This document shows positions 8,723 to 15,641 of a stretch of 36,812 nt of DNA, piece by piece (positions within the stretch are counted from its first letter, which is position 1; every line of letters begins with the position of its first letter). A program made the translations under genes and the position numbers. The notes below the pieces were generated by a model. That model searched no databases and was not told the origin of the DNA. It was given only the letters and a program-made list of their open reading frames with translations. Source of the DNA: Methylopumilus sp009926035 (GTDB taxonomy: Bacteria; Pseudomonadota; Gammaproteobacteria; Burkholderiales; Methylophilaceae); NCBI GenBank assembly GCA_041165405.1, contig JBEANL010000008.1, positions 1-36,812 on the forward strand. Reading direction: 5' to 3'.

Positions 8723-9276
8723 TGCTCTCAATATTTTTTAAAAGATCACTACTAAAATTTATATTTATTTCGTTATGCTTTTTAAGCATAAGCTCGTCAT
8801 ACGTCTTTGCTGAAAAAGCTGATCGAGATAAGCCTATCGAACTTGAGTCTGACAAAATGACATCAGACGATTCAAAGAATACAAGTGTATATTCTGGTAA
8901 TGTCATACTGACACAAGGCACACTACTCATTAAAGCTGACGAACTTTCTGTTCGAGAAGATAATCAAGGTTTTCAACATAGCACAAGTATTGGGAATCCC
9001 ACGACCTTCAAACAAAAAAGAGAAGGTAGAAATGAATATATTGAAGGGGGTGCGCAGAGAATCGAGTATGACGGACGTATGGATAAAGTTCATTTATATA
9101 GTAAAGCATGGGTAAAAAAAGGTGAGGATGTCGTTTATGGTGATTACATTATGTACGACGCAAATGCTGAATTTGCAAAAGCAATGTCCGGTAATACTAA
9201 AAATAAAGCGGGAGAAACTGTCCCTGGTAGCAGAACCCGAGCAATTATTCAGCCAAAGAAAAAACCACAGGAATAG
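8722..9276 (+). CDS. lptA: periplasmic LPS-bridge protein LptA
   Basis: Soluble periplasmic protein that polymerises head to tail to form the LPS conduit between LptC and LptD. An N-terminal signal peptide (LKFIFISLCFLSISSSYVFA, cleavage before EKADRD) is followed by the OstA-like fold: PIELESDKMTSDD, the YSGNVILTQGTLLIKADEL strand pair and EGGAQRIEYDGRMDKVHLY, all characteristic. It is 184 aa with a basic C-terminal tail. It shares one base with the end of lptC and ends 9 bases before lptB. Confidence 0.95.
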   Translation: MLSIFFKRSLLKFIFISLCFLSISSSYVFAEKADRDKPIELESDKMTSDDSKNTSVYSGNVILTQGTLLIKADELSVREDNQGFQHSTSIGNPTTFKQKREGRNEYIEGGAQRIEYDGRMDKVHLYSKAWVKKGEDVVYGDYIMYDANAEFAKAMSGNTKNKAGETVPGSRTRAIIQPKKKPQE

Positions 9277-9285
9277 CGATTTAAT

Positions 9286-10008
9286 ATGAGCGAATTAGTT
9301 ATTGAAAACCTTAAAAAAACCTTTAAAAAAAGAACTGTTGTTCAAGATGTATCTTTAACTATTAAGAGCGGTGAAATTGTCGGATTACTTGGCCCTAATG
9401 GCGCTGGAAAAACAACAAGTTTTTATATGATTGTAGGACTTATTCCAGCTGATCAGGGGCGGATCTCATTAGACAATGTCAACTTATCCAAAATGCCAAT
9501 TCATAGACGAGCAAAATTAGGTCTATCTTATCTACCCCAAGAGTCTTCGATCTTTAGAAAAATGACAGTAGCTGAAAATATTTTAGCTATTTTAGAATTA
9601 CAAGAGTTAACTCATGAACAGATGAACAAGAGACTTGAAGAGCTTCTACAGGAATTAGGTATTACTCACATTAGAAATAATTCTGCAATCAGTCTTTCTG
9701 GTGGTGAAAGACGTCGTGTTGAAATTGCGAGATGTCTTGCTTCAAATCCAACCTTCATCTTGCTGGATGAGCCTTTCGCAGGAATTGATCCTATTGCGGT
9801 GATTGATATTCAAAAAATTATCAAATATCTTGCTCAGCAAAAAATTGGCATTCTTATCACAGATCATAACGTTCGTGAAACATTAGGTATTTGTGATCGT
9901 GCGTATATTGTAAATCAAGGAAAAATTCTCGCATCAGGCTTACCTAAAGCTCTTGCTAATGATCAAAATGTTAAAGATGTTTATTTAGGTAAAGACTTTT
10001 ATCTATAA
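9286..10008 (+). CDS. lptB: LPS export ABC transporter ATPase LptB
   Basis: Cytoplasmic ATPase subunit that powers LPS extraction by LptFG. All ABC motifs are present: Walker A GPNGAGKTT (residues 36-44), the Q-loop LPQESSIFRKMTV, signature LSGGE (137-141), Walker B FILLDE (158-162) and the switch histidine in ITDHNV (H194). The 240-aa length is standard, and the SIFRKMTVAENI segment is typical of LptB rather than of branched-chain amino-acid ATPases. The partner genes lptF and lptG are not in the window, as usual for Proteobacteria, where they sit elsewhere. rpoN follows after 26 bases. Confidence 0.97.
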   Translation: MSELVIENLKKTFKKRTVVQDVSLTIKSGEIVGLLGPNGAGKTTSFYMIVGLIPADQGRISLDNVNLSKMPIHRRAKLGLSYLPQESSIFRKMTVAENILAILELQELTHEQMNKRLEELLQELGITHIRNNSAISLSGGERRRVEIARCLASNPTFILLDEPFAGIDPIAVIDIQKIIKYLAQQKIGILITDHNVRETLGICDRAYIVNQGKILASGLPKALANDQNVKDVYLGKDFYL

Positions 10009-10034
10009 CTATTTAAATTAGCGCTATTTAAGCG

Positions 10035-11444
10035 ATGAAACAAAATCTTCAATTTAAAGCATCCCAGCATTTATCCCTTACTCCACAGCTCCAGCAATCT
10101 ATTAAACTTTTACAAATGTCTTCGGTTGAACTTAACCAAGAACTTGAAATTTTAATACAGCAAAATCCTTTGATTGAAATGATTGAGGAAGAGGATGAAG
10201 AAGAAAATAAAAATACCATTCCAATTTCTCAAGAAGAAACTTCATTTGAAATTTCAAATCATCAAGAACATCAAGAAGTTTCTTATGAGCATGAATTTAA
10301 TTGGGATGACGAATATACAAAAGATAATTATGCTGAATCGACTGATTATCAAGAACCTGCATCACAAACATTAAAACAATACCTTGAAGATATTTTTCAT
10401 TTAATTCCGATTAATGAAAAAGATCAGGCCATTATTTCTCTTTTAATAGATTCAATTAATGAAGATGGTTATCTAGAGGAACCACTTGATTACTTTTTAG
10501 CAAGCATTCCAAAAGAATATGAAGTAAGTATTCAAGAAATAGAGTCTTTACTAAAACTTCTTCAAAAACAAGCGCCTCCTGGAATTGGCGCAAGAGATCT
10601 CATAGAATGCCTGACACTTCAACTCGAAAGCAAAGAAGAAACTCCGATTCATTTGCTTTCTATTAAAGTAATCAAGAGTCATCTAAATCTTTTGGCTTCT
10701 CGAGACTTTGTTAGACTTAAAAAAATACTAGGATGTGAAGATGAAGTATTAAGAGACGTTCAGAAAATAATTAAAAGCCTTAATCCAAAACCTGGAAATA
10801 TATTTTCCACTATTGAAAGCCATCATTTCATTCAACATGAAGTTAATGTCAAAAAAGTGAGGGCTAAGTGGCAAGTTTCATTGAATGAGCAAGCAATTCC
10901 AAAGCTTCGCTTAAATCATATTTATCGAGATTTAATAAAAAACTCACAAAATGACATGCCCCATCATTTATCTAGTCAGATACAGGAGGCTAAGTGGATT
11001 GTGAAAAATATACAACAACGCTTTATCACAATCCTGAAAGTCTCCGAGGCAATCATGAGGCATCAAAAAGACTTTTTAGATTATGGCGAGTCTATGATGA
11101 AACCGCTCGTTTTAAGAGAAATTGCTGAAGAAGTCGGCCTTCATGAATCCACAATATCGCGCGTCACATCAAATAAATATATTAATACACCTCGGGGTAT
11201 TTACGAATTGAAATTTTTTTTCGGTAGCTCGATTGATAGCACATCAGGCAATGAACTTGCATCTACCGCAATTAGGGCTAAAATTAAAGAAGTCATTAAA
11301 CAAGAAGATCCAAAAAAACCACTTTCAGATAATGAAATTGTCTTATTATTGAAGAGTCAAGATATTAATATCGCTCGCAGAACCGTGGCAAAATACAGAG
11401 AAATACTAAATATTGCTCCAACCAATCTTAGAAAAATTTTATAA
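10035..11444 (+). CDS. rpoN: RNA polymerase sigma-54 factor RpoN
   Basis: Alternative sigma factor that recognises -24/-12 promoters and needs an AAA+ activator. Region I (residues 1-48) is the glutamine- and leucine-rich activator-responsive segment (SLTPQLQQSIKLLQMSS); region II (about 50-110) is very acidic; the core-binding domain follows (DILIEC-like GARDLIECLTLQL), then the HTH (about 355-385, VGLHESTISRVTSNKY) and the RpoN box ARRTVAKYRE (447-456) close to the C-terminus. The 469-aa length is normal and nothing is broken. The lptB-rpoN-hpf order is the classical proteobacterial one. The one likely activator in this window, NtrX at 18450, lacks the residues needed to act on sigma-54, so RpoN must have another activator elsewhere or a small regulon. 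Confidence 0.97.
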   Translation: MKQNLQFKASQHLSLTPQLQQSIKLLQMSSVELNQELEILIQQNPLIEMIEEEDEEENKNTIPISQEETSFEISNHQEHQEVSYEHEFNWDDEYTKDNYAESTDYQEPASQTLKQYLEDIFHLIPINEKDQAIISLLIDSINEDGYLEEPLDYFLASIPKEYEVSIQEIESLLKLLQKQAPPGIGARDLIECLTLQLESKEETPIHLLSIKVIKSHLNLLASRDFVRLKKILGCEDEVLRDVQKIIKSLNPKPGNIFSTIESHHFIQHEVNVKKVRAKWQVSLNEQAIPKLRLNHIYRDLIKNSQNDMPHHLSSQIQEAKWIVKNIQQRFITILKVSEAIMRHQKDFLDYGESMMKPLVLREIAEEVGLHESTISRVTSNKYINTPRGIYELKFFFGSSIDSTSGNELASTAIRAKIKEVIKQEDPKKPLSDNEIVLLLKSQDINIARRTVAKYREILNIAPTNLRKIL

Positions 11445-11465
11445 CCCTAACCTTAAGGAAATGTC

Positions 11466-11792
11466 ATGAATATTCATTTAACTGGCCATCACTTAGAAAT
11501 TACTCCGTCATTAAAGGAATATATTCAAACTAAATTAGCTAAGATTTTTCATCATTTCGATCATGTCATTGATGCAAAAGTAACTCTCACTGTTAGTAAG
11601 TTAGAGCATATTGCTGAAGCGACTATTCACTTACCTAAGAGTGATATCCACGCTGAGTGCAGAGGTGAAAGTATGTATAGTGCTATTGATTTACTCTCAG
11701 ACAAACTAGATCGTCAAGTCATTAAATATAAAGAAGTTCATAAAGACCATCACCGAGTTCAAGGCGGTTTAAAACATCAACCGATTGAATAA
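11466..11792 (+). CDS. hpf: short-form ribosome hibernation promoting factor HPF
   Basis: Binds the small ribosomal subunit in stationary phase and promotes inactive 100S dimers. At 108 aa it is the short form without the C-terminal dimerisation domain. Typical signatures are the N-terminal NIHLTGHHLEITPSLKEYI, the basic helix KLAKIFHHFDHV, ATIHLPKSDIHAE and YSAIDLLSDKLDRQVIKYKE. A good Shine-Dalgarno (AAGGAA) precedes the ATG at 11466; the earlier ATG at 11461 reads into a stop after one codon. Its stop overlaps the hprK start by one base. In related genomes ptsN usually follows hpf; here it is absent. Confidence 0.95.
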   Translation: MNIHLTGHHLEITPSLKEYIQTKLAKIFHHFDHVIDAKVTLTVSKLEHIAEATIHLPKSDIHAECRGESMYSAIDLLSDKLDRQVIKYKEVHKDHHRVQGGLKHQPIE

Positions 11793-12373
11793 TGTATTTA
11801 TCAAAAATCTTTAATTTAATTTCATTAAAATCCAAAGGCCCTGAAGCTATAAACCATACACACGGTGTATTTGTTAAGATAAAAGGTAGAGGTGTTTTAA
11901 TTATTGGGAAGTCAGGTATCGGAAAAAGCGAGGTAGCACTTGATTTGATTAGTAGAGGGCACAAACTTATTGCCGATGATAGTGTGTCATTTTATAAAAA
12001 TGATCAAAATGCAATTATAGGGGAAGCGCCATCACTCTTAAAAAATTTAATGGAAGTTCGTGGTCTAGGAATTATTGATATTAAAAAATTATTTGGTCGC
12101 AAAAGTGTATGTTCAGAAGAAAAACTTTTCTTAGTAATTGAATTAAAAATATTTCGAAAAAAATTTGCTTATTCAAGACTAGAAATGACTATAAATTCTT
12201 TTAGTCTTTTTGATATTAATATTCCTAAAATTGAAATCCCTATGAATCAAACAAGACACATAAGCCTCTTGATTGAAACCGCGGTTAAAAATTACATATC
12301 GCTTAAGAATGGATCTAACACCACAAATCATCTATCACAGAAGCTTAATCTGCAAATAAGTTTGGGCCATTAA
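11792..12373 (+). CDS. hprK: N-terminally truncated HPr kinase/phosphorylase (kinase domain only)
   Basis: HprK phosphorylates and dephosphorylates Ser46 of HPr. This 193-aa protein corresponds only to the C-terminal catalytic domain of the usual ~310-aa enzyme. Present are the conserved His24 in THGVFV, Walker A GKSGIGKS (39-46), the HKLIADD segment with catalytic aspartates D62/D63, and the HprK signature EVRGLGIID (88-96). The PVxxGRN-like loop is changed to PMNQTRHIS (150-158) but keeps its arginine. The start at 11792 overlaps the hpf stop (TAATG), and no missing N-terminal half can hide upstream because hpf occupies that sequence. Loss of the N-terminal domain is also known from alphaproteobacterial HprK, so the protein may be active. 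rapZ follows 2 bases later. Confidence 0.88.
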   Translation: MYLSKIFNLISLKSKGPEAINHTHGVFVKIKGRGVLIIGKSGIGKSEVALDLISRGHKLIADDSVSFYKNDQNAIIGEAPSLLKNLMEVRGLGIIDIKKLFGRKSVCSEEKLFLVIELKIFRKKFAYSRLEMTINSFSLFDINIPKIEIPMNQTRHISLLIETAVKNYISLKNGSNTTNHLSQKLNLQISLGH

Positions 12374-12375
12374 TT

Positions 12376-13215
12376 ATGGAAGTTATTATTATTTCAGGAC
12401 TATCGGGCTCAGGCAAAAGTATTGCCCTAAATGCTCTAGAAGATAACGACTTTTATTGCATTGATAACCTGCCGGTCACACTTTTATCGAATATCTCCCA
12501 GCATCTTAATCACGAGCATCAGGATAAGGTTGCAATTAGCGTTGATATCAGAAGTATCGATATTGAAAAATTACCCTTCGTTATTAAAGAAATTGAATCT
12601 TTATCGATCAAAACGAAACTTATTTACCTAGAATCATCAACTGAGTCCATCGTAAGACGATTTGGTGAAACTAGACGAAGGCATCCGCTCGCTAACGAAA
12701 AGCTATCCCTTTCTGAAACCATAGAGAAAGAGCGGTCTATGCTAGCGCCTTTGGCAGAAATTGGTTACAAAATTGACACTAGCAGTATGTCAGTTAATTC
12801 ATTAAAAAAAGCATTGAGTGAATTGATTGAACTAAAAGATAATCATCTTGCTTTGCAATTCAGTTCGTTCGGATATAAATTTGGTATCCCACTTGATGCA
12901 GATTTTATCTTTGATGTCCGCTGCCTTCCAAATCCTCACTATGAAACTAATCTGAAAAATTTAACTGGCTTAGATAAACCGGTTGCAGATTTTTTTAAAA
13001 GCTATGATGAGGTCATTAAAATGTATCATGATATCAATCATTTTGTAAGTGAGTGGCTAAGTGCTTTTAAAAAAGATCAAAGACATTCGCTGCATATTGC
13101 AATTGGTTGTACGGGTGGTAAACATCGCTCAGTTTACATTGCAAATAAATTATTCTCTAACTTCTTTAACCCAAAATCTCAAGTAATTATTCGCCACAGA
13201 GATATTAACCATTAA
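12376..13215 (+). CDS. rapZ: RNase adapter protein / nucleotide-binding protein RapZ
   Basis: P-loop protein which in E. coli binds the small RNA GlmZ and delivers it to RNase E, controlling glucosamine-6-phosphate synthase; in other bacteria it is known only as a YvcJ/RapZ-family NTPase. Walker A GLSGSGKS is at residues 8-15, followed by ALEDNDFYCIDNLPVTLL; the Walker B-like and REX motifs are in the middle (ETRRRHPL), and the C-terminal RNA-binding domain carries IGCTGGKHRSVYI, the family hallmark. The 279-aa length is normal. It has a 2-base gap to hprK and 7 bases to the PTS EIIA gene. Whether GlmY/GlmZ-like RNAs exist here is not visible in the window. Confidence 0.95.
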   Translation: MEVIIISGLSGSGKSIALNALEDNDFYCIDNLPVTLLSNISQHLNHEHQDKVAISVDIRSIDIEKLPFVIKEIESLSIKTKLIYLESSTESIVRRFGETRRRHPLANEKLSLSETIEKERSMLAPLAEIGYKIDTSSMSVNSLKKALSELIELKDNHLALQFSSFGYKFGIPLDADFIFDVRCLPNPHYETNLKNLTGLDKPVADFFKSYDEVIKMYHDINHFVSEWLSAFKKDQRHSLHIAIGCTGGKHRSVYIANKLFSNFFNPKSQVIIRHRDINH

Positions 13216-13222
13216 GACAATT

Positions 13223-13621
13223 ATGATTGGCATACTTCTTATCACACATGGCGAACTTGGAAAATCTCTCATTGAGTGTGCGACACATGTTCTCGGAGAT
13301 AAGCCAAATTTCTTAGACTCTCTAACGATTGAAAATGATTGTGCCCATGAAAATATGGTTAATGTGATTTCAAAAAAAATTGATCTATTAGATCAAGGTG
13401 ATGGCGTTTTGATTCTCACAGATATTTTTGGAGCAACACCTTGTAACATCATTACTAAAATAATTGAGCCAGGAAAAGTGAATGCAATTGCAGGTGTTAA
13501 CTTATCAATGCTCATTAGAAGTATTAGCTATCGACATGAGCCTTTTGATTCCCTTATTGCTAAAGCAATTGAAGGCGCTCAAGATGGCATTATTCATATT
13601 CAATCCAATCAATCATGCTAA
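13223..13621 (+). CDS. PTS EIIA component, mannose/fructose (EIIA-Man) type
   Basis: A 132-aa single-domain EIIA-Man fold protein. The phosphorylatable histidine is H9 in LLITHGELG; other family marks are GDGVLILTDIFGATPCNI and the GVNLSMLIR segment. In Betaproteobacteria this stand-alone EIIA, with HPr and EI, forms a regulatory phosphorelay without a sugar transporter. No EIIB, EIIC or EIID gene accompanies it. Its stop overlaps the start of ptsH by 7 bases, so the two are co-translated. Sometimes called ManX- or PtsA-like; I leave the symbol empty. Confidence 0.9.
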   Translation: MIGILLITHGELGKSLIECATHVLGDKPNFLDSLTIENDCAHENMVNVISKKIDLLDQGDGVLILTDIFGATPCNIITKIIEPGKVNAIAGVNLSMLIRSISYRHEPFDSLIAKAIEGAQDGIIHIQSNQSC

Positions 13622-13884
13622 CATTTTCTATTAAAATTATTAATAAACTCGGTTTGCACGCCAGAGCTTCTGCAAAGCTAACTCAAGTTGCTAATCAATT
13701 TAAAGCTGATGTATGGATTGAAAAAAATAATAAAAAAGTAAATGCAAAAAGTATTATGGGCGTAATGATGCTAGCAGCTAGTCAAGGCTCAGATGTCATA
13801 ATCACAACTGAAGGCTCAGATGAACAAGAAGCTTTAAATACTATTGTTGATCTAATTAATGATTACTTTGGTGAAGGTGAATAA
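13615..13884 (+). CDS. ptsH: phosphocarrier protein HPr
   Basis: An 89-aa HPr. The EI-phosphorylated histidine is H15 in GLHARAS; the HprK target Ser46 lies in AKSIMGVMML, so both phosphorylation sites are intact. The remaining sequence (GSDVIITTEGSDEQEALNTIVDLI) is standard. It starts inside the EIIA gene (7-base overlap) and ends 6 bases before ptsI. Retention of Ser46 with HprK nearby argues that the shortened kinase still has its partner. Confidence 0.96.
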   Translation: MLTFSIKIINKLGLHARASAKLTQVANQFKADVWIEKNNKKVNAKSIMGVMMLAASQGSDVIITTEGSDEQEALNTIVDLINDYFGEGE

Positions 13885-13890
13885 GGCGAT

Positions 13891-15624
13891 ATGACTCCAT
13901 TTAGCCTTCACGGAATTGGCGTATCCAATGGCATTGCAATAGGGAGAGCGCATTTAATCTCTAACGCACTCCTTGAGGTCGTTCAATACGATATTGATAT
14001 AAAAAATATTCCTCATGAAATTAGAAGATTTGAGGATGCTATTAATACCGTCAGAATTGAGCTTAATAAAATAAAATCTCAACTCCCTTCAGACTCGCCC
14101 GGAGAGTTAGGAGCATTTATTGATACACACATAATGATACTTAATGACAAATCATTATCGATATTACCGAAATCCATTATTGAAAATGAAAAATGCAATG
14201 CGGAATGGGCAATCAAAAAACAAATGGATAGTGTTGTAAATCAGTTCGATCAAATCGAAGATCAATATCTTAGAGAAAGAAAGCAAGACGTTATACAGGT
14301 CGTTGAAAGGGTTATTAAAATACTTTTAGGTCACTCAAACCAAATTGCTGTAAAAAATAAAGAAAAATTAACAATTTTAGTGGCTCATGATATTTCTCCG
14401 GCAGACGCTCTTCATTTTAAGAATCATAAATATGCAGCCTTCATTACGGATGGGGGTGGCGTTACTTCTCATACTGCGATTTTATCGCGAAGTTTAAATA
14501 TTCCTTCAATCGTAGCATTGCAAAATGCCAGAGCCTTAATACGCGATAACGATTTGATTATTGTCGATGGAACAGAAGGCGTTGTGATCGTCAATCCAAC
14601 CGAAGAAATTCAAAAACATTACAATAAAATTCAGGATTCATGGGATAACGAACAAGAAAAACTTCAGCGTATCAAATCGAAAAAATCAATCACAAAAGAT
14701 GGTGCCACAATTCATCTTTTTGCAAATATTGAAGTTCCAAATGACATCATTTCAGTTAATGCCTCTGGTGCTAGTGGCATTGGTTTATTCAGAACAGAAT
14801 TTTTATTTATGAATCGGCAGGATATGCCTGATGAGGAAGAGCAATTCCAAGCTTATAAGAAAGTTGCTGAAGCGATGGGTAAAAGACCTGTCACTATTCG
14901 TACCCTAGATTCAGGTGCTGACAAGCAAACAGCTTTAGACAATAAAAAAATAAGTCCTAATCCAGCTCTAGGATTAAGAGCAATTCGATTGTGCTTATCT
15001 GAACCTAAGGTTTTTATGACCCAACTTCGAGCTATTTTAAGAGCCTCCCAGTTTGGTAATATTAAAATTCTTTTCCCTATGTTAAGCAGCATTAACGAGC
15101 TTCGACAAACCAAACTTATTTTAGAGAGGGCGAAGGCAAGTTTAAGAAAAGAAAAAATAAAATTTAATGAGAATATTCTTATTGGCGGCATGATTGAAAT
15201 ACCAGCTGCTGCAATCAGTGCAGATATTTTTGCTCAAGAACTAGACTTTTTATCAATCGGCACAAATGATTTAATTCAATACGCACTAGCAATTGATCGT
15301 ACGGATGACGCAGTATCTCATTTATATAATCCACTTCATCCTGCAGTCTTGAAATTAATTGCTCTTACAATAAAGTCGGCGCATAAATTTAAAAAATCTA
15401 TCGCTATTTGTGGAGAAATGGCAGGAGAGCCGAAACTCACTAAATTATTGATTGCTATGGGTGTTGAACAATTATCTATGCATCCATCACATATTCTAAG
15501 TGTCAAACAACAAGTTTTGAGTAGCTCAATCAAAAATATGAAGGCTTCTGTTCTTAAGTTACTTAACTTAAATGAAGTTGATAAAATTGAAACTTTACTA
15601 AAAAAGATTAATCAATCTGTCTAG
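13891..15624 (+). CDS. ptsI: PTS enzyme I (phosphoenolpyruvate-protein phosphotransferase)
   Basis: Takes phosphate from PEP onto its own histidine and passes it to HPr. The N-terminal HPr-binding and phosphohistidine region includes GGGVTSHTAILSR with the active His at residue 194; the C-terminal PEP-binding TIM barrel carries GIGLFRTEFLFM, the IRTLDSGADK segment, LSIGTNDLIQYALAIDR and the catalytic cysteine in AICGEMAG. The 577-aa length matches ordinary EI; there is no N-terminal GAF domain as in EI-Ntr (PtsP). Together with EIIA and HPr it forms a complete phosphorelay lacking a permease. The closing gene of the PTS group; prlC follows after 17 bases. Confidence 0.97.
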   Translation: MTPFSLHGIGVSNGIAIGRAHLISNALLEVVQYDIDIKNIPHEIRRFEDAINTVRIELNKIKSQLPSDSPGELGAFIDTHIMILNDKSLSILPKSIIENEKCNAEWAIKKQMDSVVNQFDQIEDQYLRERKQDVIQVVERVIKILLGHSNQIAVKNKEKLTILVAHDISPADALHFKNHKYAAFITDGGGVTSHTAILSRSLNIPSIVALQNARALIRDNDLIIVDGTEGVVIVNPTEEIQKHYNKIQDSWDNEQEKLQRIKSKKSITKDGATIHLFANIEVPNDIISVNASGASGIGLFRTEFLFMNRQDMPDEEEQFQAYKKVAEAMGKRPVTIRTLDSGADKQTALDNKKISPNPALGLRAIRLCLSEPKVFMTQLRAILRASQFGNIKILFPMLSSINELRQTKLILERAKASLRKEKIKFNENILIGGMIEIPAAAISADIFAQELDFLSIGTNDLIQYALAIDRTDDAVSHLYNPLHPAVLKLIALTIKSAHKFKKSIAICGEMAGEPKLTKLLIAMGVEQLSMHPSHILSVKQQVLSSSIKNMKASVLKLLNLNEVDKIETLLKKINQSV

Positions 15625-15641
15625 ATCACAACTTTTTAACA

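Noticed and set aside
11700..11792. Hidden N-terminal half of HprK upstream in another frame
   Set aside because: The sequence upstream is the well-conserved hpf gene to its last codon; there is no room for the missing domain.
14853..15191. Open frame on the minus strand inside ptsI (and similar long antisense frames in the antiporter, dapF and ilvA genes)
   Set aside because: They lie wholly within strongly conserved genes on the other strand, resemble no family and have no start signals.
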